Positions 32,790 to 42,945 of a stretch of DNA of 64,000 bases are shown piece by piece; position 1 is the first letter of the stretch; each line of letters begins with the position of its first letter. The notes beneath the pieces were generated by a model that did no database searches, had not been told where the DNA came from, and saw only the letters and a program-made list of their open reading frames with translations. The translations under genes were made by a program, and so were the position numbers. Origin of the DNA: Sphingobacterium thalpophilum (GTDB lineage: Bacteria; Bacteroidota; Bacteroidia; Sphingobacteriales; Sphingobacteriaceae); the NCBI GenBank assembly GCA_945868825.1, contig CAMBMM010000002.1:180252-244251 (forward strand), given 5' to 3'.

Positions 32790-34229
32790 TTATTGATCCC
32801 ACCAAATTCTGGCATCTTGACTATCTGCGGCACCTGGTAGCAAAGCTACAGCAGCAGTTACACTAACCAAGTTAGAGGTATACTCTCCACTAGAATAGGT
32901 ATATCTGCGTGGAATAAGACCGCTAGTGTTGGTAGCTGCAGGAGCTGCAGTTAAAGCAGGGAAACCAGATTTACGCCAAATGTTCCAGCCTTGTAATCCA
33001 TTTGGATACGAAGCAATGTAACGCTGGGTAGAAATTTTCTGAATATTTCCGGCAGTACCTACGGCACCTACGGCATTGGCAGCTAAATAACCAGCTGGTA
33101 CAGCAATACCCCACTGTCCGTACGATAAGGTAATACCTGCATCGTACAGCGTGCTTAAGCTTTCGGCAGTCCAACCACGTTCTGCAGCTTCGGCACGAGC
33201 CAAAGCAACTTGAGCGGCACTAATTACAACGATATCGCTGCTTTCAGTACGGAAATCGCCACGTAAAATACGTGCCCAACCGGTATTGGCTGCAGTAAAG
33301 GCCTCGGCAGTTGGACGAGTCACACCATACGGAACGCCTATATTAGACGTAACACTTGCATTTGCAGAAGTTTGATCTTGCGTTAGACCACCAAAAGCCA
33401 ATTGACGATCATCTGATAAAGACGACATTAAAGTGGTCATGGTTGCACTTTCGGCATAATCTTTACGACCATTGTAGAGGTTCCACCAATTAGATTTGAA
33501 GTTACCACCTGGATAATCTACTATCATGTTTTGGGCATTGGTGCTAATGTAACCACCACCATCGCTTAAAGCTTCGCCAAATGCAGTTGCGGCATAGGCA
33601 CCTGCAGAAGGATACTTTTTAGACAATTGAATGGCCATTAACATGCGCATAGAGTTGGCAGCACGTTTCCATGCAGCTACGTTACCGTTAAAAATAACAT
33701 CGCCTTTCACCAATGATGTACCATCAAAAGCAGCTACAGAGGCTTTTAAGCTAGCAATCATTCCTTTATAGATATTTTCTTGTGTATCGTATTTAGGATT
33801 GGTTTTGCTGGCACCTTGTAAGGCTTCAGAATAAGGCACATCGCCCCAACGATCCGTAATGGTCCAAAATACATACTGTTGTAAGATATTGGCCACTTGG
33901 GTCATGTTGTTGCTCGAATTTACATTTTTAATAATTTGTAAATCGGTTAAAACACCAGAATACTCTCCGGTAAAGGCTAATTGTGGGGTACTATACACAG
34001 AAACATCGGTATACTGTGTTTCAGAAAAGTATTGTGCGTATAAACCACCACGGGTTTGTGCAGCATATCCGCCAATGCTAGCTTGTGCATTGGTTAACAA
34101 AGCCTGAGGTACAGGCTGTGTAGTTGCTGCCGGATCGAGGTTGGTATTCCCAAAGTCTTCCAACTTTTCACATCCGCTAGTTCCTAATAGGAGTAACGAA
34201 AGGGATACATAAATTAAATTCTTTTTCAT
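32790..34229 (-). CDS. SusD-like lipoprotein (SusD_2 type)
   Basis: 479 residues with lipobox LGTSGC. It matches the SusD/RagB-like_2 subgroup: an early QALLTNAQASIGGYAAQ helix, LYAQYFSETQYTD, the TDRWGDVPYSEALQG stretch near residue 130, and an RAEAAERGW helix late. This subgroup commonly pairs with SusC proteins for non-starch ligands, including peptides and glycans. No hydrolase is nearby, so the ligand cannot be named. It lies 32 nt after the susC stop. Confidence 0.9.
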   Translation of the reverse strand: MKKNLIYVSLSLLLLGTSGCEKLEDFGNTNLDPAATTQPVPQALLTNAQASIGGYAAQTRGGLYAQYFSETQYTDVSVYSTPQLAFTGEYSGVLTDLQIIKNVNSSNNMTQVANILQQYVFWTITDRWGDVPYSEALQGASKTNPKYDTQENIYKGMIASLKASVAAFDGTSLVKGDVIFNGNVAAWKRAANSMRMLMAIQLSKKYPSAGAYAATAFGEALSDGGGYISTNAQNMIVDYPGGNFKSNWWNLYNGRKDYAESATMTTLMSSLSDDRQLAFGGLTQDQTSANASVTSNIGVPYGVTRPTAEAFTAANTGWARILRGDFRTESSDIVVISAAQVALARAEAAERGWTAESLSTLYDAGITLSYGQWGIAVPAGYLAANAVGAVGTAGNIQKISTQRYIASYPNGLQGWNIWRKSGFPALTAAPAATNTSGLIPRRYTYSSGEYTSNLVSVTAAVALLPGAADSQDARIWWDQ

Positions 34230-34261
34230 ATCTGTTTTATCTTTTTATCGAAATCAATCAA

Positions 34262-37200
34262 TTAAAATCCTACTCTTAAGTTAAAACCAAAACCACGGGT
34301 ACCTGGGTATTGTGCGGTTTCACCAACGGTAGCAGAAATTTCAGATGGATCGAAATCTTTGCTGGTTGCATAAATTAATAATGGATTTCTAGCTACAATA
34401 GCAAGGTTGGCATTTTGGATGTATTTACCCAAGCCTAACTTTTTAACCGGGATATTGTATCCTAAGGCTACTTCTCTCATTTTTACGAAAGTTAAATCGT
34501 AAATATATGGATCGAATGTTTTATTGTAGTATAAGTTATGGTAGTAGGTTTGTGCATCTACATAAACATTGGTTGGAGTACCATTTGCAAGCACACCAAA
34601 TACGTGTACACCACCACCATCGGCAACGGCATTACGTACTGGGTTACCTTTATCGTTGTAGGTTGCAGTTACAGCGGTTAGACCACTAAATGAACCCCAC
34701 TGGTTTGATAAAGAAACGAACTTACCACCAGACTGGAAATCGATATTCACGTTTAAGTTGAAATTTTTAAGGAAGGTAAAGCTGTTTTGTACACCACCGG
34801 TGTAATCTGGCAATACCGAACCGAAATATTTAGCCGGATCGTTTACATAGGCACCAGCTGCAGTAATGGTAGGTTGACCGTTGGTCATTTTAATACCATT
34901 ACCAAAAATTTGTCCCCAACGCATCCCTTCTTTATGTACCAAGTATGGCATGGTTGAACCCCATACGCCTTGTATACCAGCAGTTTGGGTAATACCATAC
35001 TGTGGACTTAAGCTTACGATATCATTGGTTATTAATTTAGACCAAGTCGCATTAATTTTCCAGCTAAAGTTTGCAGAAACAATAGGCTTGGCATTAAATT
35101 GAATATCAATACCTGATTTGCTAATTTCACCAATGTTGGTTAATAAGGAAGTATAACCCGAAGCACCATTCACAGAAAGTGCATACGGGAAATCTTTCTC
35201 AGAACCTTTCCAGTACGTAGCAGAGAAACCTAAACGGTCGTTCAAGAATCCTAAATCGATACCGTACTCACCTTGAGTTACTACCGAACCTCTAATGTTT
35301 GGATCAACCAATGCATCAGCTGCACCCATTAAGAAGTTAGAACCCCATTTAAAGCTACCTACACCATAAGCAGAACCTGGATAACGATAGGCACCAAAGC
35401 TTTCGTTTGAACTACCCAAAGCTTTAGGAATTTCACCCCATGATGCTCTTAATTTACCAAAGCTCACAAAAGGTAATGTTTTAGCAATCATATCGCCGAA
35501 TATAAACGATCCACCGAATGATTTAGAAACCACGGCATTTTTACCAGCAGGTAAGGTAGAGAACCAGTCATTACGTACCGTAATATCGGCAAATAAGATG
35601 TTCTTGTAACCGAAAGTTCCTTTGGCTAATACCGCACGGTATTTTTCTTCAACTCTACCGTTACCTACACTTGGTTGATCAACCGAGTTGGCAATGGTAA
35701 ATAAATCGGCCACACTTAAACCGTTATTGGTATTAGCAGAATTGCTTTTGCTCACCCAACGGAAGAAATCGGCACCTACGTTAGCCTCAATGCTAAAATC
35801 TTTGATTTTTTTGGTATAAGTAGCCAAAAATTCAATGTTTCTACGGTTTGAGAAGGACGTTGAAGTAGCGTAAGATCCCAATTGGCCAGTTTGCAAAGCA
35901 CTAGTGCCTAACTGTGAGCTGTATTTGCTCTCACCAAATGTGGTGTTTTGTTGCTTACGATAGGTAGCGGTAATTTTAAAGTCTTTGTTTAATTTGTAGG
36001 TAAAAGCAAGATTACCGTATAAACGGTCACGCTGACTTTGTACATCTACTAAGTTAAAATAGGTATAAAAATTATACCAATAGTTACCCGCATAAAAACT
36101 TCTTGGATCAGCAGCATCGTAAGAATCAGGGTTTGCGTGGTTCCAAGAAGCGTAAACGCCATCTGAAGTACGTAATCCTTGTAATTCTTTAATAATGCCC
36201 ATATCCAAATCGCGGTGGAACCACTGACCGAATGAACCAGTTGATTGGTTAGAGTAAGCATCATCTATTTCACCTTTTTGAGTTTGGTTGATGTAGTTGA
36301 TATCTGCACTAATTTCAAATTTATCGTTCAATTTATACGATGAGATTAAGTTAATGGTATTCTTTTTTAATTCTGAATTGTAAACTAAACCAGAAACATC
36401 TTGGTTACCGTAGGTAAACTTAAATTTAAGTTTATCGGTAGCAGTACTTAAGGATACCGAGTTGTTACGCGTAATACCAGTACTAAAGAAATCTCTAGCG
36501 TTGTTTGGTTGCGGGTTTAAGGCAGTAGTTTTGTACGAACGATCATGACCACCATACCAAGCATACCAAGGAATGTGTTCTTGACCCACCATACGAGGAC
36601 CCCAAGAAGCATCATCGTTATAATCGTGGTAATATTTACCACTCAAGGCTTGCCACTCCACCGGATCGCCGGCTTTATAGGTGTATTGCATTAAATCGCC
36701 AACACCACCACCAGCATATGAATTTTGGTAGTTCGGCATAATATAGGCATCCTCAAATTGAATACCGGTATTAACCGTTACACCTAAATTACCATTTGCA
36801 TTGCTTTTACCTTCTTTTAAGGTAATAATGATGGCACCGTTTGCACCTTGAGAACCGAACTGTGCAGCAGCAGCAGCACCTTGTAATACCGATACGTTTT
36901 CGATGTCATCTAAGTTGATGTCATCCGCATTTGGTAAAACAGTTCCGTTTACAATGTACAATGCACTTGTACCTGTACCAAAACCAGAAACACCACGCAA
37001 ACGAACCTCGGTATTTCTACCTAGAGCCGCTGCAGACTGGCTACGTACCTGAATACCAGATACCTTACCCGCCAAGGCGTTGTTTAAGTTGGTTTGACGA
37101 ATCGTGTTTAACTGCTTTTCGTCAATAACTTGTGCGTTATTGGTTGTTGATCTGGCTGTACGTTTTGTACCCAAAGCTCCTACAACAGTTACTTCTTCAA

Positions 37201-37504
37201 GTAAACGGCTATCAGATGCCAAAGATACATTCAGTTTGTTAGAAGCCGGAACGGCTGCTTCAACAGCTTTGAAACCAATAAATGAGAATTGTAACACAGG
37301 CGAAGCTGCGGTTACCTTAATGCTAAATTTACCGTCAGCGCCGGTTTGAGTACCCGTTGTAGTTCCTTTGACTTTTACGGAAACTCCAGGTAATGGTAAA
37401 CCATCTTCTTTAGCGATTACCGTACCCGTTACAGTTCGATCTTGTGCCAAGGCAGCCGAAGCTACGAGCATCAAAATGAACAAACTTTGTAAGAGTTTTT
37501 TCAT
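34262..37504 (-). CDS. SusC/RagA-family TonB-dependent transporter (second unit)
   Basis: About 1080 residues from the ATG at 37504; the upstream frame to 37606 is 5' leader. Signal peptide MKKLLQSLFILMLVASAALA, a carboxypeptidase-regulatory-like domain (22-100), an EEVTVVGALG box near 105, plug and barrel with terminal RVGF. The TVVGALG variant and the SusD_2 partner mark a different transporter subgroup from the other two SusC proteins here. Its first ~60 residues and the DNA upstream are nearly the same as those of the susC at 39236-42265. Confidence 0.95.
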   Translation of the reverse strand: MKKLLQSLFILMLVASAALAQDRTVTGTVIAKEDGLPLPGVSVKVKGTTTGTQTGADGKFSIKVTAASPVLQFSFIGFKAVEAAVPASNKLNVSLASDSRLLEEVTVVGALGTKRTARSTTNNAQVIDEKQLNTIRQTNLNNALAGKVSGIQVRSQSAAALGRNTEVRLRGVSGFGTGTSALYIVNGTVLPNADDINLDDIENVSVLQGAAAAAQFGSQGANGAIIITLKEGKSNANGNLGVTVNTGIQFEDAYIMPNYQNSYAGGGVGDLMQYTYKAGDPVEWQALSGKYYHDYNDDASWGPRMVGQEHIPWYAWYGGHDRSYKTTALNPQPNNARDFFSTGITRNNSVSLSTATDKLKFKFTYGNQDVSGLVYNSELKKNTINLISSYKLNDKFEISADINYINQTQKGEIDDAYSNQSTGSFGQWFHRDLDMGIIKELQGLRTSDGVYASWNHANPDSYDAADPRSFYAGNYWYNFYTYFNLVDVQSQRDRLYGNLAFTYKLNKDFKITATYRKQQNTTFGESKYSSQLGTSALQTGQLGSYATSTSFSNRRNIEFLATYTKKIKDFSIEANVGADFFRWVSKSNSANTNNGLSVADLFTIANSVDQPSVGNGRVEEKYRAVLAKGTFGYKNILFADITVRNDWFSTLPAGKNAVVSKSFGGSFIFGDMIAKTLPFVSFGKLRASWGEIPKALGSSNESFGAYRYPGSAYGVGSFKWGSNFLMGAADALVDPNIRGSVVTQGEYGIDLGFLNDRLGFSATYWKGSEKDFPYALSVNGASGYTSLLTNIGEISKSGIDIQFNAKPIVSANFSWKINATWSKLITNDIVSLSPQYGITQTAGIQGVWGSTMPYLVHKEGMRWGQIFGNGIKMTNGQPTITAAGAYVNDPAKYFGSVLPDYTGGVQNSFTFLKNFNLNVNIDFQSGGKFVSLSNQWGSFSGLTAVTATYNDKGNPVRNAVADGGGVHVFGVLANGTPTNVYVDAQTYYHNLYYNKTFDPYIYDLTFVKMREVALGYNIPVKKLGLGKYIQNANLAIVARNPLLIYATSKDFDPSEISATVGETAQYPGTRGFGFNLRVGF

Positions 37505-37578
37505 ACAATTTTTAATTAGGTTGATTGTTAAGTATATATTATTTCTAAAATTAAATATCCTGATTATATATGTTACAA

Positions 37579-37606
37579 CAAAATAATTCTTAACATATTT
37601 TAACAA
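37579..37606 (-). promoter_or_regulatory. Promoter of the second SusC unit
   Basis: TTG (37604-37606), 18 bases, TATTTTG (37579-37585) on the minus strand. The same arrangement occurs at 42339-42366, at the same distance from the ATG within one base. Leader of about 70 nt. Confidence 0.65.
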
Positions 37607-37756
37607 ATATGGTGTAATTACTTGTATATCAGTTATTTATTGTTTTTGTGTTATCCACATTCTTTTCATTGTTTTGAATAAAATGGGCTAAAAATGAACA
37701 ACAAACGGACGCAATTTAGGCGTAAAATTGACTTAAAATGTATGATTTATAAGCAT

Positions 37757-37790
37757 AAAAAAAGCCACCCAAATGGGTGGCTTTTTTTAT
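37757..37790 (-). terminator. Terminator after the third SusCD unit
   Basis: AAAAAAAGCCACCC, short loop, GGGTGGCTTTTTTT, 16 bp after the SusD stop. Symmetric, so usable in both directions. The remaining 37607-37756 and 37505-37578 hold no gene that I can see. Confidence 0.9.
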
Positions 37791-37805
37791 AAAATTATAG
37801 GCTAA

Positions 37806-39224
37806 TTAGTAGCCTGTGTTTTGGGCAATAATACCACCTGAGGTTAATACCTCACGTTGTGGAATTGGCCATAAGGCTCTAAACGTATTGTCAAATACAC
37901 CCGAGATACCAAACAAAGATGCACCCAAGGTACTAGATAACGTATTTGTACGCTTTAAGTCGAAGAAACGATGTCCTTCGTGTGCAAATTCAACACGACG
38001 CTCTTTTAAGATAGCGGTCATTAGATCGGCAGTGGTTGCCGCAGCAGATACCGCTAAACCGGCACGAGCTCTTACCACGTTTAAATCGGATAAAGCACCT
38101 ACTAAATCGGTACCAATTTGTGCTCTAGCTTCGGCACGAATTAAATACAATTCAGATAAACGGAACATCACCACGTTATCATCACCAGTGGCTACACGGG
38201 TAAATTTAAGTGTTTTTAAGTTTGTTGCTGCGCCTCCTGTTGTACTTGCATTTACCAACTGGCGTAAATCGCCGGCTTCATGCGCCGTATTTAAACCACT
38301 AGCAGTAGCAATTTCGTTACGACCACCAGTAGCTGTAGTATAATAGAAAAAGGCAATACTGTTCGAGTTGGTTGGCTCGTATTGAATTTCCCATAAAGAC
38401 TCACTGGTGTTTTTAAGCGCCCAAATGTTTTTATAGTCAGCGCCTGCGGTTAAGGCATAACGGGTTGAAGTAATTAATTCAGTAGCATAGGTTTGAGCCG
38501 TAGCGTAATCACCCATGTATAAAGCTACACGAGCCCGCAAGGCTTTGGCATAATCTTTACCCACACGACCGGTCACGTTTTTGTTTGCAAATGTAGAAAT
38601 ACCAATGGCAAAATCTAGGTCGGTAATAACTTGACCCAATACCGTAGCTTCCGTAGCACGAACTCTTGGAGCTGCATCTGCCTCAACCAAGGTTGGGGTT
38701 AATACCAATGGAACACCTACACCGCCGGCTTGGTTAAAACCGGTTTTAGAGCCGCCCCAATAGCGAATTAAGTCAAAGTATACATTGGCACGTAAAATAC
38801 GAGTCTCTGCAAGTACATTGTCTTTAACCACCGATTGATCAGCAATGCTTGGTATCGCTGCAATAACCGTATTGGCACGGTTAATGGTTGAGTACATAGA
38901 ATTCCACATGCTACCCACCTCAGTATTGTCGGGCAATATTTGCTTGTTAGCAATGGTAGCAAAACTTGGGAAAGTACCCGTGTGGCTCATATTATCTGCA
39001 TATAAATCTGCAAAGGCAAAATAACGCAGGCCATGATAGCTTCCACTTTGAAAACCACTGTAAATACCCAATGTAGCCGCAGTTAAGCTGGCCGCATCTT
39101 TAATAGCCGTAGTGGCATCTAGCGAAGCTTGTGGCTTTTGATCTAGGGTTTCTTTTTGACAAGAAGTACCTAGAACTGCACTTAAGCTTACTAGAGTTAA
39201 TACTAATTTATAATTTAATTTCAT
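37806..39224 (-). CDS. SusD/RagB-family lipoprotein (third unit)
   Basis: 472 residues with lipobox VLGTSC (Cys about 22). SusD fold features: a LTAATLGIYSGFQSG helix near residue 50, ETRILRANVYFDLIRYWGG near 145, and the C-terminal KERRVEFAHEGHRFFDLKR signature near 415. It binds the ligand imported by the SusC 12 nt upstream. No accompanying enzymes are encoded, so this two-gene unit may rely on hydrolases elsewhere or import a small ready-made ligand. Confidence 0.94.
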   Translation of the reverse strand: MKLNYKLVLTLVSLSAVLGTSCQKETLDQKPQASLDATTAIKDAASLTAATLGIYSGFQSGSYHGLRYFAFADLYADNMSHTGTFPSFATIANKQILPDNTEVGSMWNSMYSTINRANTVIAAIPSIADQSVVKDNVLAETRILRANVYFDLIRYWGGSKTGFNQAGGVGVPLVLTPTLVEADAAPRVRATEATVLGQVITDLDFAIGISTFANKNVTGRVGKDYAKALRARVALYMGDYATAQTYATELITSTRYALTAGADYKNIWALKNTSESLWEIQYEPTNSNSIAFFYYTTATGGRNEIATASGLNTAHEAGDLRQLVNASTTGGAATNLKTLKFTRVATGDDNVVMFRLSELYLIRAEARAQIGTDLVGALSDLNVVRARAGLAVSAAATTADLMTAILKERRVEFAHEGHRFFDLKRTNTLSSTLGASLFGISGVFDNTFRALWPIPQREVLTSGGIIAQNTGY

Positions 39225-39235
39225 GTTCTTAAGAT

Positions 39236-42200
39236 TTAAAATCCAACATTAATACCGAACGTATAGGTTCTGGCTTGTGGGAAGGTTAAGAAATCGGTTC
39301 CTGGTGCAGTGTTGGTATCAGAGAAGGTAGAAACCTCTGGATCTAAACCTTGGTATTTGGTTTTGGTCCATAAATTCTGACCGGCTACATACATTCTCAA
39401 TGAATTCAATTTCAAGCGTTTTGCTAATGCTGGGCTAAAGGTATAGCCAATGTTCGCATTTTTTAAACGGATGAAATCGCCATCTTCTAACCAACGGGTA
39501 GAGGTTCTTCTATTGTTAGGCGTATCTCCATAAATAGCTCTAGGTACCGTGGTATTGGTATTGGTTGGTGTCCAACGGTTTAATACCGCATCTGTTTGAC
39601 CAAATAAACTATTCATACCTTCTGAAAATGCACGAGTGTTGTTGTAAATTTGGTTACCACCAGAGAATTGGAAGAAGATTGATACATCGAAGTTTTTGTA
39701 TTTGATGTTATTAGTTAAACCACCAAAGAACGTTGGTAAGCCTTGACCCATAATTTGCTGATCTGCAGAGGTAATCTGATTATCGCCGTTCAAATCTTTA
39801 AACTTGATATCACCAGCTTTGGTTGAACTAGACTGAAGTGGAGAGGCCGATACATCGGCAGCAGATTGGAATAAACGATCAACAATGTATCCTCTAAATG
39901 CACCTAAGGGTTGGCCTTGTTCTACCCAAGAAGCAAAACCAGCACCAAAAGGAATACCACCATATAAGGTAGAAACCTCGTTCTTGTTCTTGGTGTAGTT
40001 AAAGTTAGCATCCCATTTAAAGTTTTTGCTATTTACGATAACAGCATTTAACCCCAATTCAAGACCTTCGTTTTTCACGGCACCAATATTTTTTTGAATA
40101 CTGGTAAATCCTGAAGCACCTACTAAAGGTTGCGCTAACAATAATTCTACGGTATTTCTACGGTAACCATCAACGGTGAAACTTAAGCGGTTATCAAAGA
40201 AACCTAAATCGAAACCAAAGTTATAGGATTTAGCAGTTTCCCAAGTTAAATCGGGGTTACCCAATTGTGTTGGAACCAATGATCCACTTTGGATATAGGC
40301 GCCTACTCCAAATAGAGGTAGTGATGAAAAGTTACCGATCTCTTGGTTACCGGTTAAACCATAACTGGCTCTAAATTTTAAATCGCTAATGAGTTTAGAG
40401 TTATTTAAGAAGTTTTCTTCCGATGCTATCCAAGCTATTGAAGCAGCTGGGAAGGTAGCGTAACGGTTGTTCGCACCAAAACGTGATGAACCGTCTACAC
40501 GAACCGAACCTTGAACAATATACTTATTGGCAAAGGTATAGTTTGCACGAGCTAGGTAAGAAACCAAGCCATAAGAAGTACCTCCAGAAGAAGCGTCGGT
40601 TTTAACCGCACCAGCAGAAATTCTGCGAATACTATTTCCTGGGAAAACGGTGGCTGCCGCATAAATACTTTCATATTTAGAGGTTTGGTAAGTTACCCCG
40701 GCAACTGCGTTTAAGGCATGCTTACCACCGAAAGTTTTGTTGAACGATAAAATGTTTTCATTCACTATGTTCATCTCTTGGTTATACCCCTCAGCACCCG
40801 ATCCTTTTGATCCTCTACCTGCATTTACGGTAGTTGGATAGAAACGACGGTCTTTACTTTGTACATAATCTACACCAAATGAAGATTTAAACTTCAAATT
40901 GTCGGTAATTTTATACTCACCAAATGCATTGGCAAATAAACGGTTGTTTACAGCCGTAAAGGTAGTTTCATAAGCAGAAGCCACTGGGTTATCTACAGAT
41001 GAAAGTGGGTCGCCTCCCCAGGTTCCGTCAGGATTTTTAACGGGTACATGTGGACCCAATAAAACAGAACCAGAAACTACACCATAAATATTATTATCGT
41101 TATTAACACGATTGCTGGTAGCATTACTAAAGCTTGAGCTGATACCAACACTAAATTTATCAGAAATTTTATTATCGATGTTTACTCGACCAGAATAGCG
41201 TTTGTAACCCGTATTAATCACAATACCATCTTGATCGAAGTAAGAACCCGATACCGAGAATTTAGTTTTATCGGTTCCACCACGAATAGATAAATCGTAG
41301 TTTTTAACTACGGCCGTTTGAAAAATCTGATCTTGCCAATTGGTTGAAGGATAATCTGCTGGGTTTTGACTTAAGCCCGTTAAAGCTGTATAACCAAGAC
41401 CAGCACCGTAACGATTTGCAACAGCTTCGTTTAATAAGGTGATGTACTCTTGTCCAGTAATTACCGGTAATTGTTTTTGTGCTTCTTGTACACCATAATA
41501 ACTGTTAAAAGTTAAACGAGTAGGTTGGTTGGCACCACGCTTGGTGGTAATTAATACCACACCACCAGAGGCTCTAGAACCGTAAATAGCGGTTGCAGCA
41601 GCATCTTTTAATACTTCTAAAGATTCAATATCGCTTGGGTTAATATCGCCCAACGAGTTGGTTAACTGACCACCAGCGGCTAATTGCGTGTATGAACCAG
41701 TATTGATAGGCACACCATCTACAATATATAAAGGCTGGTTGCTGGCACCAATAGACGATGGACCACGCACACGAACCGAAATACCACCACCCGGCGTACC
41801 AGATGATTGCGTTACTTGCACACCCGGAGCTCTACCTTGTAAGGCTTGCTCTGGCGACTGAATTGGCGCATTGGCAATATCGGAAGCTTTTACGGTTGAT
41901 TGAGAACCTGTAATTTCTCTTTTGCTTTGCGTACCGTAGCCCACAACAACCACCTCAGATAATACTTTAGAGTCAGAATCTAAGCTTACGTTGATGTTTG
42001 AGCCATTACCAAGGGTAACAGTTTTTGGAACAAAGCCAATAAAAGAAAAAGTTAAGGCGCTCTGTCCTTGTGCTACTTTAATGCTGAATTTACCATCAGC
42101 ACCGGTTTGCGTACCAACTTTGGTACCTTTTACCTGGATACTTACTCCTGGAAGGGCTGAGCCATCTTCCTTAGCAGTAACTGTACCTGTAATAGTTCGA

Positions 42201-42265
42201 TCTTGAGCAAAGGCTGCAGAAGCTACCAGCATCAATACGAACAAACTTTGTAAGAGTTTTTTCAT
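39236..42265 (-). CDS. SusC/RagA-family TonB-dependent transporter (third unit)
   Basis: 1009 residues: signal peptide (1-20), a carboxypeptidase-regulatory-like domain (about 23-96), SEVVVVGYGTQ (103-113), a plug with SSGTPGGGISVRVRGPSSI, and a barrel ending in NVGF. It transports an unidentified ligand with the adjacent SusD. The first codons, ribosome region and upstream promoter are nearly identical to those of the susC at 34262-37504. The barrels are much less alike, which points to ancient paralogues with a conserved or converted 5' end. Confidence 0.95.
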   Translation of the reverse strand: MKKLLQSLFVLMLVASAAFAQDRTITGTVTAKEDGSALPGVSIQVKGTKVGTQTGADGKFSIKVAQGQSALTFSFIGFVPKTVTLGNGSNINVSLDSDSKVLSEVVVVGYGTQSKREITGSQSTVKASDIANAPIQSPEQALQGRAPGVQVTQSSGTPGGGISVRVRGPSSIGASNQPLYIVDGVPINTGSYTQLAAGGQLTNSLGDINPSDIESLEVLKDAAATAIYGSRASGGVVLITTKRGANQPTRLTFNSYYGVQEAQKQLPVITGQEYITLLNEAVANRYGAGLGYTALTGLSQNPADYPSTNWQDQIFQTAVVKNYDLSIRGGTDKTKFSVSGSYFDQDGIVINTGYKRYSGRVNIDNKISDKFSVGISSSFSNATSNRVNNDNNIYGVVSGSVLLGPHVPVKNPDGTWGGDPLSSVDNPVASAYETTFTAVNNRLFANAFGEYKITDNLKFKSSFGVDYVQSKDRRFYPTTVNAGRGSKGSGAEGYNQEMNIVNENILSFNKTFGGKHALNAVAGVTYQTSKYESIYAAATVFPGNSIRRISAGAVKTDASSGGTSYGLVSYLARANYTFANKYIVQGSVRVDGSSRFGANNRYATFPAASIAWIASEENFLNNSKLISDLKFRASYGLTGNQEIGNFSSLPLFGVGAYIQSGSLVPTQLGNPDLTWETAKSYNFGFDLGFFDNRLSFTVDGYRRNTVELLLAQPLVGASGFTSIQKNIGAVKNEGLELGLNAVIVNSKNFKWDANFNYTKNKNEVSTLYGGIPFGAGFASWVEQGQPLGAFRGYIVDRLFQSAADVSASPLQSSSTKAGDIKFKDLNGDNQITSADQQIMGQGLPTFFGGLTNNIKYKNFDVSIFFQFSGGNQIYNNTRAFSEGMNSLFGQTDAVLNRWTPTNTNTTVPRAIYGDTPNNRRTSTRWLEDGDFIRLKNANIGYTFSPALAKRLKLNSLRMYVAGQNLWTKTKYQGLDPEVSTFSDTNTAPGTDFLTFPQARTYTFGINVGF

Positions 42266-42338
42266 ACAATTTTTAATTAAGAATCTAGTTAATTATTAGT
42301 TATTTATAGGTTAAATATCAGCAGCAAAAGTGTTATAA

Positions 42339-42366
42339 CAAAATAAATTCAAACGTATTTTAACAA
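42339..42366 (-). promoter_or_regulatory. Promoter of the third SusC unit
   Basis: TTG (42364-42366), 18 bases, TATTTTG (42339-42345) on the minus strand, within the block TTTGTTAAAATA...TTATTTTGTT. This block is shared with the promoter at 37579-37606. Confidence 0.65.
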
Positions 42367-42565
42367 ATAAATAATAATATATTGATTATCAGGTAATTAA
42401 TGTTTGTTTGATAGACAAATAAGTAGGGCCATGAACCGCAATTTTTTCGAGAGATAGGGCAATAAAAAGGTGGTTTTGCTGTATGATTTAAATAATCATG
42501 AATTATCTAATTGTAGCAGCTAAAAAAACATTTTTAAAAAAAGTTGAATTATTTACTACTATGTA
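42367..42565. other. AT-rich intergenic DNA between susC and padR promoters
   Basis: I see no reading frame, repeat or hairpin of note here beyond a short TTTGT/ACAAA dyad near 42402-42419. It may carry binding sites for the susC unit. Confidence 0.4.
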
Positions 42566-42597
42566 TTGCATATTACCAAGTAATACCTATATCTTTG
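42566..42597 (+). promoter_or_regulatory. padR promoter with internal dyad operator
   Basis: TTG (42566-42568) and TATCTTTG (42590-42597, perfect TAnnTTTG) are 21 bases apart. Between them lies the perfect inverted repeat TATTAC-CAA-GTAATA (42571-42585), a likely autorepressor site. The ATG is 4 nt after the -7 element, so a leaderless mRNA is predicted. Confidence 0.7.
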
Positions 42598-42601
42598 TAT
42601 C

Positions 42602-42940
42602 ATGATACTAGCAAATACGCAAACCCAAATGAGGAAAGGAATTTTGGAATATTGCATTCTATCCATTATTTCCCGAGGGGAAATATATGCCTCAGATATC
42701 ATCAATGAGCTTAAAGAAGCTAAGCTTTTGGTGGTAGAGGGTACACTGTACCCCCTTTTAACCCGTTTAAAAAACAACGGTTTACTCAGCTACAACTGGG
42801 TAGAATCAACTTCTGGGCCCCCGCGAAAATATTACCAATTAACAGCGGAAGGCACAAAAACCTTGGAACAACTAAACAACACCTGGAAAGAACTGGCCTT
42901 TGCCGTTGAAACAGCCAGGATTAAAAAAACGAAAAAATAA
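42602..42940 (+). CDS. PadR-family transcriptional regulator
   Basis: 112 residues, a single winged-helix domain: KGILEYCILSIISRGEIYASDI, then VVEGTLYPLLTRLKNNGLL (recognition helix and wing) and GPPRKYYQLTAEG, the PadR hallmarks. A C-terminal helix probably mediates dimerisation. It lies 5 nt before the PspC-domain gene, a pairing common in Bacteroidetes; it likely represses this operon in response to envelope stress or a ligand. The dyad in its promoter supports autoregulation. Confidence 0.93.
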   Translation: MILANTQTQMRKGILEYCILSIISRGEIYASDIINELKEAKLLVVEGTLYPLLTRLKNNGLLSYNWVESTSGPPRKYYQLTAEGTKTLEQLNNTWKELAFAVETARIKKTKK

Positions 42941-42945
42941 CGGTC

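Noticed and set aside
42400-42420. TTTGT/ACAAA dyad in the susC-padR intergenic region
   Set aside because: Arms are only 5 bp in very AT-rich DNA, expected by chance.
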